From DASZHJ01 sp035280245 (GTDB taxonomy: Bacteria > Pseudomonadota > Alphaproteobacteria > ATCC43930 > CGMCC-115725), in NCBI GenBank assembly GCA_035280245.1, contig DATEGF010000387.1, positions 1 through 23,234 of the forward strand: 23,234 nucleotides of DNA. The letters run 5' to 3'. Each line of letters begins with the position of its first letter. Position 1 is the stretch's first letter. The notes beneath the pieces were generated by a model that had not been told where the DNA came from, did not search any database, and worked only from the letters and a program-made list of their open reading frames with translations. The position numbers and the translations under genes are program-made. Shown one piece after another: positions 14,569 through 22,992 of the stretch.

Positions 14569-15096
14569 TTACAGGCCGTAAAGCGCCTGGAGCACCCCGA
14601 GCGCGCCCACCAATACGCCAGCTGCGGTCTCGACGCTCAGAGGACGACCGCCCCAGCCCTCTCGGAGCGCCCAATCCTTGAGCGTCCACTCGCAGCCCAC
14701 GACGTGCCAAACGCACGAGCCCGCGGGCGATTGGATGCCGCCGAGAGCGGTCAGCGCGGCCCAGACCTTCTCGCGCGCGACGCCGCCGCGCTCGCCGAGC
14801 GTGAGAGCGCGACCCACGCTCGGCACCCGGTTGAGATCCGGTGCGCGCAGCGGATCGAGCGCGGCCGCCTGGAAGATGGCGCGAAAATCCTCCGCGGCCT
14901 GGCGCATCGCCGGCGTGATGGTGCCGCGTCGCTCCATCACAAGGAGCGTGTCGGTCGTGCGATAGGGACGCGCGGGCCGTCCCTCCTCGTCTGCAATGGC
15001 CGTCGGCAGCCGCTCCACCTCGTCCCGCGCCCAACGCTCCGGCGTCGGCGCCAGGATGTCCTCGTGTCGCGCACGCTTGGCTCTATTCCGCGCCAT
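14569..15096 (-). CDS. DUF6456-like protein
   Basis: A 175-residue soluble protein. The middle (ITPAMRQAAEDFRAIFQAA) and C-terminus (SCVWHVVGCEWTLKDWA, then GWGGRPLSVETAAGVLVGAL) resemble DUF6456 proteins of alphaproteobacteria, where a pattern of WHVVG..RSLRDWA and GWGGRPV..G.LV is conserved. I base this on recalled similarity. I chose the ATG at 15096 because GGAGGG lies four bases upstream of it; an ATG at 15108 is also in frame. The N-terminal NRAKRARH is strongly basic, and DNA or RNA binding is possible. It is the second gene of a minus-strand operon controlled from the repressor intergenic region; the gap to the preceding gene is 46 bases. Confidence 0.65.
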   Translation of the reverse strand: MARNRAKRARHEDILAPTPERWARDEVERLPTAIADEEGRPARPYRTTDTLLVMERRGTITPAMRQAAEDFRAIFQAAALDPLRAPDLNRVPSVGRALTLGERGGVAREKVWAALTALGGIQSPAGSCVWHVVGCEWTLKDWALREGWGGRPLSVETAAGVLVGALGVLQALYGL

Positions 15097-15142
15097 ACCG
15101 CCCTCCATCTCTGACCGCAGTCGTGACGTTTAACCAGACCGT

Positions 15143-15577
15143 TCATTCCACCTCGCGGTCTGGCGGCGGATGATCGAGGAGGGCTCGGAGATCACCGGCA
15201 TCATCGGGAAAGGATTCCGGTAGCGTGCTCTCTTTCAGATGCGCGAGCTCCGGCGGCGGCGAGGGCACCGCCTCGACCTCCTCCAGGAGCGTGTCGACTC
15301 GCGAGCGACCCTCGGCGCTCTCGCGCGGCACGATGCAGAGGAGTTGATGGTGCGCGCAGTATGACGAGCCGGGTCGAGTCGGTGCGCCGCAGAACGGCTC
15401 GCAACCCTCTCGCCAATCCGCTACCACGAATGAACACGCGCCACTGGCGCGCGCACGTGTGGTCTGCCCGGGATCGTTGACGCCGCTGCTCCGGTCCTGT
15501 ATCCAGGTCGAGGTAGTTCCTGATACGTTCTCATCCAGTGATGCAGAAAACCCAAGGCCACCAAACACATGGACCAT
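15143..15577 (-). CDS. GcrA-like zinc-knuckle protein
   Basis: A 144-residue protein with one recognisable motif, GACSFVV, then PFCGAPTRPGSSYCAHH, at about residues 47-80. Cysteines and histidines are spaced as in the C-terminal element of GcrA, the alphaproteobacterial cell-cycle regulator (C...FCG...YC..H), but the GcrA helix-turn-helix is absent. The rest is acidic and Pro-rich. The ATG at 15577 has AGGAGA seven bases upstream; longer in-frame starts would overlap the promoter. It is the first gene after a TTGACA-N17-TATTAG promoter and divergent from an S24 repressor, so it probably corresponds to an early gene of a phage-type switch. Its function is unknown. Confidence 0.65.
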   Translation of the reverse strand: MVHVFGGLGFSASLDENVSGTTSTWIQDRSSGVNDPGQTTRARASGACSFVVADWREGCEPFCGAPTRPGSSYCAHHQLLCIVPRESAEGRSRVDTLLEEVEAVPSPPPELAHLKESTLPESFPDDAGDLRALLDHPPPDREVE

Positions 15578-15647
15578 GACATCGTCTCCTGGCGGGAACT
15601 TGAGCGTGGTGCCTCGGCAATTACGCCGCAGGCCCAGTGCTTGTATC

Positions 15648-15676
15648 CTAATACGCCGAATGCGTACGAATGTCAA
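15648..15676 (-). promoter_or_regulatory. Promoter of zinc-knuckle/DUF6456 operon
   Basis: On the minus strand TTGACA (15676-15671) and TATTAG (15653-15648) are 17 bases apart. The spacer contains most of the palindrome TACGC-N5-GCGTA (15652-15666), well placed for repressor binding. Confidence 0.65.
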
Positions 15677-15680
15677 CGTA
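15652..15680. promoter_or_regulatory. Overlapping operator-like palindromes
   Basis: TACGC (15652-15656) pairs with GCGTA (15662-15666), and TACG (15665-15668) pairs with CGTA (15677-15680). Both share TACG/CGTA arms and overlap each other, the rightward TATAAT and the leftward TTGACA. They are candidate binding sites for the adjacent repressor. Confidence 0.5.
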
Positions 15681-15684
15681 TAAT
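15679..15684 (+). promoter_or_regulatory. -10 element for S24 repressor gene
   Basis: A perfect TATAAT on the plus strand, 41 bases before the repressor ATG. No good -35 is present 16-18 bases upstream, which would suit a weak or self-regulated maintenance promoter. Confidence 0.45.
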
Positions 15685-15724
15685 GCGTCTAGCTATGTAT
15701 TGCCGTGGCGTACACACTCCTGTC

Positions 15725-16438
15725 ATGCGCGATGTTTCCGCCGTCGCCCGCCGCCTCAAGCAGATCCGGACCCGCGCGGGCCTGTCGATCCGGCAGGTCG
15801 CGGAGGCCCTCGGCATGGAGCACGGGTCGAGCTATCAGCACTATGAGGATCGTTTCAAAAAGCCGCTGCTGCCGCTCGACCTGATTCTGCGCCTCGTCCC
15901 GATCTTCGCCCCGCACGGCATCGATTCCGCCGATCTGTTTGCTCTCGCCGGCGTCGACGGCTCGGGCCAGCGACCGCTTCCAACCTTCGCGCGGCCGGAG
16001 GCCGCGGCGCCGATGATGCGCATCGAGGAACTCGACGTGCGCGCGAGTGCGGGCAGCGGCAGCAGCAGCGGACTCACCGATGAGAACAGCCGCACGGTCG
16101 CCGCTTGGCAGATCCCGAACGAGATCGTCCGCGGTTACACGACGGCACCGGCGGCAGAACTCCGCATCATCACGGTGCTCGGCGACAGCATGGAGCCGAC
16201 ACTATTGCCCGGCCAGCGCGTGCTGGTCGACACCGCCGATCGGCGGCCGAGTCCGCCTGGTGTGTTCGTCGTGTGGGACGGGCTCGGGCTCGTGGTGAAG
16301 CGCGTGCAGCTCCTGCCCCACACGGACCCGCCGCGTGTGAAGATCACCTCGGACAATCAGAACTACGAGCCTTACGAGCGCACACTCGACGAGGCGTATA
16401 TCCAAGGCCGCGTTATCGGTCAGTGGCGCTGGCTCTGA
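15725..16438 (+). CDS. S24-family phage-type repressor (LexA/CI-like)
   Basis: A 237-residue repressor. Residues about 5-60 form a helix-turn-helix (RLKQIRTRAGLSIRQVAEAL). A linker follows with an Ala-Gly dipeptide (RASAGSGS) that may be the self-cleavage site. The C-terminal S24 peptidase domain has the catalytic Ser in VLGDSMEPTLLPGQ and Lys in LVVKRVQLL, and ends QGRVIGQWRWL, typical of this group. In CI-type relatives, RecA filaments trigger cleavage after DNA damage. I chose the ATG at 15725 because the helix-turn-helix then starts normally; an ATG at 15695 is in frame, and neither has a clear Shine-Dalgarno. It is divergent from the zinc-knuckle operon across an intergenic region with palindromes. 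The catalytic pair is intact, so it is probably functional. Confidence 0.87.
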   Translation: MRDVSAVARRLKQIRTRAGLSIRQVAEALGMEHGSSYQHYEDRFKKPLLPLDLILRLVPIFAPHGIDSADLFALAGVDGSGQRPLPTFARPEAAAPMMRIEELDVRASAGSGSSSGLTDENSRTVAAWQIPNEIVRGYTTAPAAELRIITVLGDSMEPTLLPGQRVLVDTADRRPSPPGVFVVWDGLGLVVKRVQLLPHTDPPRVKITSDNQNYEPYERTLDEAYIQGRVIGQWRWL

Positions 16439-16484
16439 GCAAGCTCCAAGGCATGGGCCTGACTTGCGGCGCTCTGTCCTGACC

Positions 16485-18119
16485 TCAAGCGCCGGGGAGG
16501 CGGTGACCGGCGAAGATCTCTCTGAGCTTGGTCTTCAGGATCTTGCCGGTCGCGGTATGCGGCAGCTCTTTCAAGAGCACGACGTCATCGGGTAGCGCCC
16601 ACTTCGCGACCTTGTCCTTGAGGAAGGCGAGCATCGCCTCGCGCGTGGGCGCGCGGCCTTCTTTCGGCACGACGATCAACAGCGGCCGCTCCGCCCATTT
16701 GGGATGCGGCACGCCGATGACCGCGGCCTCAGCCACGTCGGGATGGGCGATCGCGGCATTTTCAATATCGATCGAGCTGATCCATTCGCCGCCAGACTTG
16801 ATCACGTCCTTGCTCCGGTCGACGAGCTGCAGATACCCGTCGGGATCGATGGTCGCGACGTCGCCGGTACCGAACCAGCCTTCGGCATCCACGGCGCCGC
16901 GGCTCGCCTTCTCATCCTTGTAGTATCCGCCGACGACCCAGGGACCACGGACAAAAAGCTCGCCACGCGCCTGGCCATCGTGCGGCTGAATCTTGCCGTC
17001 GGCATCGACGAGCTTCATCTCCACGCCAAAGAGCGGTCGCCCCTGCATCGCCTTGCGCGCGAGCTGCACCTCCTTCGGCAGATGTTGGAACTTCGTCTTC
17101 AGCGTGCCCAGCGTTCCCACGGGGCTTAGCTCGGTCATGCCCCAGCCCTGGAAAGCGGTGACGCCGTATTTCTCCTCGAAGGTCTTGATCATCGCCGGTG
17201 GCGCGGCCGATCCGCCGATCAGCACGCGGTTGACGCTGTCGATGCGCTTGCCGCTCTCCTCGAGATATTTGAGGAGCCCGAGCCACACCGTGGGCACGCC
17301 GAGCATGAGGCTTACTTTCTCGCTCTCGAACAGCGCCTGAAGGCTCGCGCCATCGAGGTTGGGACCGGGGAATACCAGCTTCGAGCCCGCCATCGTGCAG
17401 GAATACGGCACGCCCCAGGCGTTCGCATGGAACATCGGCACGATCGGGCAGACCGAGTCCCACATTGCAAACGCCGTGTTGTTGGCGCTGCAGCACGCGA
17501 AGGAATGCAGCACCGTGGAGCGATGGCTGTAGAGCGCGCCCTTGGGGTTGCCCGTGGTGCCGGACGTGTAGCAGAGCGACGAGGCCGTGCTCTCCTCAAA
17601 GTCGGCCCAAGTGAGCTCGGGCGTCTCGGCGGCAATCAGCTCCTCGTAGCAGAGGAGGTTCTTGACGCCGATGCTCGGCATATGAGCGCGATCGGTCATC
17701 GCGACGAAGTGCTTCACGGGCTTCCAGCCCGGCGCGAGCTTCTCGATCAGCGGCGCGAAGCTCAAGTCGAAGAAGATCAGCGCGTCCTCGGCGTGATTGA
17801 CGATGTAGTTCAGCTGATCGTGGAATAGGCGCGGATTGATGGTGTGACAGATAGCGCCGATGCCTGAGACGCCGAAATAGAGCTCGTAATGGCGGTAACC
17901 GTTCCAGGCAAGCGTTCCCACCCGATCACCTAGTTTGATCCCGAGCCGGCGCAGCGCGTTCGCGAGCCGCTTCGATCGGCGCTCGGCCTCAGCGTAAGTG
18001 TATCGGTGGATCGGCCCTTCGTTGGTACGTGAGACGATCTCGGTGTCGGCGTGATACTGGGCCGCGTGATCCAGCAAGGTCTGGATCAGCAGCGGCCCGT
18101 CCATCATCAGGCCACGCAT
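16485..18119 (-). CDS. Fatty acyl-CoA ligase (AlkK/DmdB type)
   Basis: Activates a carboxylic acid to its CoA thioester through an acyl-adenylate. The 544-residue protein has the AMP-binding P-loop YTSGTTGNPKG near residue 180, GWGMTELSPVGTLG near 330, the hinge-side TGD (GWFGTGDVATIDPDGYLQL) near 420, and the C-terminal catalytic lysine in TATGKILKTKLREIF. The start MRGLMMDGPLLIQ is typical of the AlkK (medium-chain) and DmdB (methylthiopropionyl-CoA ligase) branch, and GGGAGGGG lies just upstream of the ATG at 18119. An in-frame ATG at 18170 would add 17 unrelated residues. It is followed in the same orientation by no further pathway gene but preceded by an SDR gene. Substrate is not resolvable by eye. 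Confidence 0.9.
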   Translation of the reverse strand: MRGLMMDGPLLIQTLLDHAAQYHADTEIVSRTNEGPIHRYTYAEAERRSKRLANALRRLGIKLGDRVGTLAWNGYRHYELYFGVSGIGAICHTINPRLFHDQLNYIVNHAEDALIFFDLSFAPLIEKLAPGWKPVKHFVAMTDRAHMPSIGVKNLLCYEELIAAETPELTWADFEESTASSLCYTSGTTGNPKGALYSHRSTVLHSFACCSANNTAFAMWDSVCPIVPMFHANAWGVPYSCTMAGSKLVFPGPNLDGASLQALFESEKVSLMLGVPTVWLGLLKYLEESGKRIDSVNRVLIGGSAAPPAMIKTFEEKYGVTAFQGWGMTELSPVGTLGTLKTKFQHLPKEVQLARKAMQGRPLFGVEMKLVDADGKIQPHDGQARGELFVRGPWVVGGYYKDEKASRGAVDAEGWFGTGDVATIDPDGYLQLVDRSKDVIKSGGEWISSIDIENAAIAHPDVAEAAVIGVPHPKWAERPLLIVVPKEGRAPTREAMLAFLKDKVAKWALPDDVVLLKELPHTATGKILKTKLREIFAGHRLPGA

Positions 18120-18203
18120 GGCCCCTCCCTGTCCTGCGCTTCGGGATTTTCCCTTATGTTCGCTAGTCAAGCTCTAACCGAAACGCAGGCCCGTGGCGAG
18201 GGC

Positions 18204-19007
18204 CTAGAACGACGAGGACAGTCCGCCGTCGACCGTCAGCACGTGGCCGTTCACATAGCTCGCCGCGTCCGATGCCAGGAACACCGCGGCGCCCGCGACC
18301 TCCTTGGGCGTGCCCCAGCGCTGCAGCGGAATCCGCCGCTTGACGAAGTTCTCGACCTCGGGATCGTCGACCATGGCGGCGTTGGTCTCGGTCGCGAAGT
18401 ACCCGGGCGCGATCGCATTCGTAGTGATGCCCCGGGGCCCGAACTCGACGGCAAGCGCCCGCACGAAACCCGCGAGCCCGCCCTTGGCCGCGATGTAAGC
18501 CGAGTCATTGGCGCGGCCGAGCGGGCCCGCGATCGACGTCACCATGATGATGCGGCCGCGGGCGTGCGCGGTCATGAGCGCCACCGCGGCCTTCGCAAGA
18601 TGAAAGGCCGCGACCAGATTCACCTCGATCACATGCCGAAAATCAGCCGCCGTGATCTGCGCCAGCGGGAAGCGATGCCGAATGCCGACGTTGTTGACGA
18701 GGATGTCGAGACCTCTGAACGCCGATTGGATGCCCTCGAAAGCGGCAGTGACGGCGGCGGGATCGGCGATGTCGAAGGCCAGTGGCGAAGCGATCCCACC
18801 GCTTGCGCGGATCCGCTTCGCGGCGGCCTCGAGCCGCTCGGCGTGGCGCCCATTCAGGATGACCTGCGCACCCGCGCACGCGAGCGCTTCCGCGATTTCC
18901 AGTCCGAGCCCTTGCCCCGCTCCCGTGACAAGGGCGACCCGACCGCTGAGGTCAAAGGGATCGTTGCTCGCGGCCTCGCCGTCGGCGTCTTCCGTTCGCA
19001 TCCCCAT
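18204..19007 (-). CDS. SDR-family oxidoreductase
   Basis: A 267-residue classical short-chain dehydrogenase. It has the cofactor motif TGAGQGLG near residue 30, NNVG near 105, and the catalytic set Ser (VTSIAGPLG), Tyr-xxx-Lys (SAYIAAK) at about 168-172. GITTNAIAPGYFATETN and YVNGHVLTVDGG are also typical. Asn-Gly-Arg-His after strand 2 suggests NADP preference. Overall it resembles the gluconate 5-dehydrogenase / 3-oxoacyl reductase-like group; the substrate is unknown. It lies 84 bases upstream of the acyl-CoA ligase on the same strand and is divergent from a 3-hydroxyacyl-CoA dehydrogenase gene across 101 bases. Confidence 0.9.
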   Translation of the reverse strand: MGMRTEDADGEAASNDPFDLSGRVALVTGAGQGLGLEIAEALACAGAQVILNGRHAERLEAAAKRIRASGGIASPLAFDIADPAAVTAAFEGIQSAFRGLDILVNNVGIRHRFPLAQITAADFRHVIEVNLVAAFHLAKAAVALMTAHARGRIIMVTSIAGPLGRANDSAYIAAKGGLAGFVRALAVEFGPRGITTNAIAPGYFATETNAAMVDDPEVENFVKRRIPLQRWGTPKEVAGAAVFLASDAASYVNGHVLTVDGGLSSSF

Positions 19008-19108
19008 GGCCGAAGATTGACCTCGCCCAGCGCATCAAGGCAAGGCCGAACGTAGACAAGGTCTCCGCGATGCCGCATTTTCGGTAAATGAAGCGATGGA
19101 GACGATGA

Positions 19109-19978
19109 ATGGCGGGTAAGATCGGTGTCGTGGGCGCGGGCCTGATGGGCGCGGAGATTGCGCTCGTCTATGCGCTCGCGGGCTATGACGTATTGCTCTC
19201 CGACCGCACCGATGAGGCACTCAAAGCCGCGCTCGACCGGCTCGCGGGCATTCTCGACAAGGGAATCGCGCGCGGCTTCTACAAAGAAGCGGACAAGGCT
19301 CCCGCCCTAGCCCGCATCGCCATCACCACTGACCTCGCGCGCTTCGCTGACCGCGACATGGTCACCGAGGCGGTGTTCGAGGATGAATCGGTCAAGGCCG
19401 GAATTTTCCAGACCCTCGACCGCATCTGCCGGCCGGACGCGCTGATCGCCAGCAACACCTCGAGCATCGCGATCTCCACCCTTGCCTCGCATCTGCGCGC
19501 GGATCGGCGACCGCGCTTCATCGGGACGCACTACTTCTCGCCCGTCTCGCGCATGAAGCTCGTCGAGGTGATCCCGCACTTCGACACGGCGGATGCCACG
19601 GTCGAGCGCGCGATGACCTATTGCCGCGATGCCGGCAAGACCCCGATCCGCGTCAAGGACGTGGTGGGGTTCGCGGTCAATCGCGTGCTCCACGCCTTCG
19701 TCATCGAGGCGATCAAATTGGTCGAGGAGGGTGTGGCCACGCCGGAGGATATCGACCTCGCCTGCAAGCTCGGCCTCGGGCATCCAATCGGCCCCTTCGA
19801 GCTGATGGACGTCACGACCTCGAGCCTGTCGCTCCAAGTGCAGGAGATCCTGCATGCCGCTTATGGCGAGCGTTTCCGTCCGCCCGCGCTCCTGAAGCAG
19901 CGCGTCAATGCCGGCTATCTCGGCCGCCGCGCCGGCCGCGGCTGGCTCAAGAGCGCCGAGCGGAAGCCACGGGCTTAA
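19109..19978 (+). CDS. 3-Hydroxyacyl-CoA dehydrogenase (HbdA/PaaH-like)
   Basis: Oxidises (S)-3-hydroxyacyl-CoA to 3-oxoacyl-CoA with NAD. The 289-residue protein has the Rossmann motif IGVVGAGLMGAEIALVYALA at the N-terminus, SNTSSIAIS in the domain middle, the catalytic His in GTHYFSPVSRMKLVEVIP near residue 140, and a C-terminal helical domain beginning VVGFAVNRVLHAF with GLGHPIGPFELMDVT. Length and order match the single-function 3-hydroxybutyryl-CoA dehydrogenase family. GGAGA precedes the ATG at 19109. It is followed after 47 bases by the ferritin-like/CDGSH fusion gene on the same strand, so the two may be cotranscribed. The natural chain-length preference cannot be told. Confidence 0.92.
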   Translation: MAGKIGVVGAGLMGAEIALVYALAGYDVLLSDRTDEALKAALDRLAGILDKGIARGFYKEADKAPALARIAITTDLARFADRDMVTEAVFEDESVKAGIFQTLDRICRPDALIASNTSSIAISTLASHLRADRRPRFIGTHYFSPVSRMKLVEVIPHFDTADATVERAMTYCRDAGKTPIRVKDVVGFAVNRVLHAFVIEAIKLVEEGVATPEDIDLACKLGLGHPIGPFELMDVTTSSLSLQVQEILHAAYGERFRPPALLKQRVNAGYLGRRAGRGWLKSAERKPRA

Positions 19979-20025
19979 AAATCAACCGCTCGGGGCATTC
20001 TCGGGGTTTCGGCAAGGGATAGCAC

Positions 20026-22038
20026 ATGCAGCACGACGACATCGTCATCCAGGACCGCGAGGAGCTGTTCTATCTGCTCTCGGAGGCGGCCGAGTTCGAG
20101 CACTCTGTCATGTGCTCGTACCTCTACGCGCTCTGGAGCTTGAAACGCGATACGAGTGAGGACGTGACCGCCGACGAGCTCAAGGCGATCGACGGATGGC
20201 GGCGGTCAGTCCGCCAGGTGGCACTCGAGGAGATGCTGCATCTGTCGCTGGTGAACAACCTTCTCGCCGCGACCGGCGCGTCGCCGCACCTCTGGCGTCC
20301 TCAGTTCCCGGTGCGCTCCGGGTGGTTTCCCACCGATGTCGTGATGCGCCTCTCTCCCTTCAGCGCCGCGACTCTTGATCACTTCATGTACATCGAGCGT
20401 CCCGAGGGGATCGAGATGGTCGACGGCGCGGGCTTCCATCACCCCGCGCATCACCCTCGCGTGGCACGCCCGGAGCTGCTCACGCCCACGCCGCAAGACT
20501 ATGTGAGCCAGGGACAGCTCTATCACAGCGTGCTCCGCGGCTTGGCCAAGCTCGTCGAGGATTTCGGCGAGGAGCGCGTCTTCGTCGGCCACGGCGAGGC
20601 CCAAGTCAGCGCGGCGGAGTTCGGCCTTCCCGGTCTTTTCAAGATCACCGGCCTCGAGTCCGCGCGGCGCGCAGTGGAGGAGATCGTACAGCAAGGCGAA
20701 GGCGCGCCGGCGCATCGCGAGGGCTCGCACTACCAGCGTTTCGCGGCGATTCGGGAGGAGATGACCCGCCTGCAACGGGCACGGCCGGGCTTCGAGCCGG
20801 CGCGTCCGGTCGTCGAAAACCCCTGTCTCGACAATGCCCGTGGCAGGCACGATGTGACCGCGATCTCCGATCCGCTGACGGCCAAGGTGGTCGACCTCGG
20901 CAACGCCCTCTACGGGCTGATGATGCGGACCTTCGCGCAGGTGTTCTCGCCCGCGCCGCTCCCGCGCGATCTCCGCGTCGGGCTTGCAGCGTCGGCGACC
21001 GAGATCATGTACGCCATGAGCTATGTCGGTGACGCCGCGACTCGGCTCCCGGTTGGGCCCACGCGGCCCGGCGCCACCGCAGGCCTCACCTTCGCGCTCT
21101 CGCTTTCGTCGGGCCAGCTGGTGCAGCGATGCGCCGCGCAGATCCTGAGTGAGCGCGTGCGCGAGCTGGCGTCCGCCGCCGCAAAGCTCGAGGAGCACGT
21201 GCTTCTCCCGGGAGTCGCTGGCCGCCTCCTCGCCGTGGCCGAGCGGTTCACCGACCTCCACACCGAATTCGAGGAGCACTTGACCGTGGCGGTCGACAAC
21301 CTCGCGCTGGTCGATGCCAAATCCTCGAAGCCCGCGCCGGCTGCGGCCGCTGCGGCCAGCGACGGCGACGCGAATATCGCGCACACCAAAGAGCTGACCC
21401 TCCGCTTCGATCCGCGTCGCTGCATCCATTCGCGCCACTGCGTGCTCGGGGCTCCCGACGTCTTCCTCGCGAACGTGACGGGGGCTTGGCTCCATCCCGA
21501 GGCGGTATCGGTCGAACGCTGCGTCTCGATCGCTCATGCCTGCCCCTCCGGCGCCATCACCTACGAGCGCCGCGACGGTGGCGCTCAGGAGCGGGCGCCG
21601 CCCGTCAATGTGCTGCGCGTCCGCGAGAATGGACCCTACGCGATCCACGCCGACGTCGATCTCGCGGGCCATGGCAGGCTCCTGCGCGCCACGCTCTGCC
21701 GCTGCGGGAAGTCCCGCAACAAGCCCTTTTGCGACAATGCCCATCGCGAGACCGGGTTCGCTGCAACCGGCGAGCCCGCGACGATCGCGTCCGATCCGCT
21801 CGAGAGCCGCGGCGAGCGGCTCCGCATCACGCCGCTGGCGGATGGGCCCCTGCAGGTGCTCGGCAATCTCGAGGTCTGCTCGGGCACGGGTCGCACGGTG
21901 TTCCGTGCCGAGAATGCACGCTTGTGCCGCTGCGGTGGCTCGGGAAACAAGCCCTTCTGCGACGGGACCCACGCGCGCATTGGTTTCCGCTCGGAGCCTG
22001 CAACGAGCGCTCCGCCAGCGGCACGACCAGGCGCCTGA
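20026..22038 (+). CDS. Ferritin-like / ferredoxin / double CDGSH fusion protein
   Basis: A 670-residue cytosolic protein with three redox parts. Residues about 5-250 are a ferritin-like domain of the VioB/iminophenylpyruvate dimer synthase type (PF12902): EFEHSVMCSYLYA and ALEEMLHLSLVNNLLAATGA supply the Glu/His iron ligands, and HFMYIERPEGIE is typical. A helical middle part and an Ala-rich linker (440-455) follow. Residues about 455-515 are a divergent single-cluster ferredoxin (Fer4_19-like): Cys466 in RRCIHSRHCV, then HACPSGAITY. Two CDGSH-type 2Fe-2S motifs follow, CRCGKSRNKPFCDNAH from 558 and CRCGGSGNKPFCDGTH from 634; the first has Asn in place of Gly. AAGGGA precedes the ATG. The combination suggests electron delivery to a di-iron oxidase or oxygenase site; the substrate is unknown. 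Confidence 0.87.
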   Translation: MQHDDIVIQDREELFYLLSEAAEFEHSVMCSYLYALWSLKRDTSEDVTADELKAIDGWRRSVRQVALEEMLHLSLVNNLLAATGASPHLWRPQFPVRSGWFPTDVVMRLSPFSAATLDHFMYIERPEGIEMVDGAGFHHPAHHPRVARPELLTPTPQDYVSQGQLYHSVLRGLAKLVEDFGEERVFVGHGEAQVSAAEFGLPGLFKITGLESARRAVEEIVQQGEGAPAHREGSHYQRFAAIREEMTRLQRARPGFEPARPVVENPCLDNARGRHDVTAISDPLTAKVVDLGNALYGLMMRTFAQVFSPAPLPRDLRVGLAASATEIMYAMSYVGDAATRLPVGPTRPGATAGLTFALSLSSGQLVQRCAAQILSERVRELASAAAKLEEHVLLPGVAGRLLAVAERFTDLHTEFEEHLTVAVDNLALVDAKSSKPAPAAAAAASDGDANIAHTKELTLRFDPRRCIHSRHCVLGAPDVFLANVTGAWLHPEAVSVERCVSIAHACPSGAITYERRDGGAQERAPPVNVLRVRENGPYAIHADVDLAGHGRLLRATLCRCGKSRNKPFCDNAHRETGFAATGEPATIASDPLESRGERLRITPLADGPLQVLGNLEVCSGTGRTVFRAENARLCRCGGSGNKPFCDGTHARIGFRSEPATSAPPAARPGA

Positions 22039-22044
22039 GACGCG

Positions 22045-22983
22045 CTACTTCGCGCCGCGTGCGGCCTTGAGCGCCTCGAGGATCGCGATCAGGCAGCGGT
22101 CGCGCTCGGCCGCCAGCTCGGGAATGCTGCGGCCGCCCGCTTCGTCGGCGACGCCGTCGATGATCTTCTTCTGCACTTCCGGCGTGAGCTCGGGGCTGCC
22201 GAGATCGCGCCACCAATCGCGTGCCAGCGTCACGCCCAAATGCGGCATGAAATGCGTCATCCCGCCGATACCACCCGCGAGATGGAACAGGAGATGCGGA
22301 CCCATGATCGCCCAGCGCAGACCGGGACCGTAAGCGATACCGGCGTCGACGTCGCCGACGGTCGCCACGCCCTCGTTCACGAGGTGGACGGCCTCGCGCC
22401 ACAGCGCGGCTTGCAGGCGGTTCACCAGGTGGCCGCGCACCTCCTTGCGGATGTGGATCGGGTGCTTGCCGATCTCGCGATAAAGGGCAATCGCTCGCTC
22501 GATCACCTTGGGACTCGTCCGCTTGCCGCCAACCACCTCGACCAGCGGGATCACGTGCGGCGGGTTGAAGGGGTGGCCGATGATGCAGCGCTCGGCGTGC
22601 CGGCAGCGCACGGCGATATTCGAGATCGGAATACCCGACGAGCTCGAGGCCAGGATCACTTCCGGTGGCAGGGCGCGATCGAGCCGCTCGAAGAGCTCGA
22701 CCTTCATCTCCTCGCGCTCGGGCGCGCTCTCCTGCACGAACCCGGCGCCGGCGACCGCAGCGACTGGATCGCGCTCGAAGCGGAGCCGGTCGGGGGACGC
22801 GCCGGGCACAAGCCCTGTGCGCTCGAGCGTCGGCCACGCTGTCCGCACGTAATCGCGGATGAACGCCTCACCATTGGGCGCGGGATCGCTCGCGGTCACC
22901 GACATGCCGCGCGACAGAAAATAGGCGGCCCAGCTCGCGCCGATGGTGCCCGCGCCGATCACGGCAACATGCTTCACGGCCAT
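22045..22983 (-). CDS. L-carnitine dehydrogenase / 3-hydroxyacyl-CoA dehydrogenase family
   Basis: A 312-residue NAD-dependent dehydrogenase. It has the Rossmann motif VAVIGAGTIGASWAAYFL, the segment VQESAPEREEMK, SSSSGIPIS, the catalytic His in IIGHPFNPPHVIPLVEVVGG, and YGPGLRWAIMGP in the C-terminal domain. The GHPFNP and GPGLRWA signatures point to the branch containing L-carnitine 3-dehydrogenase and lambda-crystallin rather than to beta-oxidation enzymes. The ATG at 22983 has GGGGGAAGC upstream and starts nine bases after the alpha/beta hydrolase stop, so they share an operon. It ends six bases from the convergent ferritin-like fusion gene. Without a thioesterase or betainyl-CoA gene in view, carnitine as substrate is only a suggestion. 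Confidence 0.87.
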   Translation of the reverse strand: MAVKHVAVIGAGTIGASWAAYFLSRGMSVTASDPAPNGEAFIRDYVRTAWPTLERTGLVPGASPDRLRFERDPVAAVAGAGFVQESAPEREEMKVELFERLDRALPPEVILASSSSGIPISNIAVRCRHAERCIIGHPFNPPHVIPLVEVVGGKRTSPKVIERAIALYREIGKHPIHIRKEVRGHLVNRLQAALWREAVHLVNEGVATVGDVDAGIAYGPGLRWAIMGPHLLFHLAGGIGGMTHFMPHLGVTLARDWWRDLGSPELTPEVQKKIIDGVADEAGGRSIPELAAERDRCLIAILEALKAARGAK

Positions 22984-22992
22984 GCTTCCCCC

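Noticed and set aside
20206..21972. 588-codon minus-strand open frame
   Set aside because: It is the antisense shadow of the ferritin-like/CDGSH gene, whose plus-strand translation has clear domain motifs; long antisense frames are expected in such GC-rich DNA.
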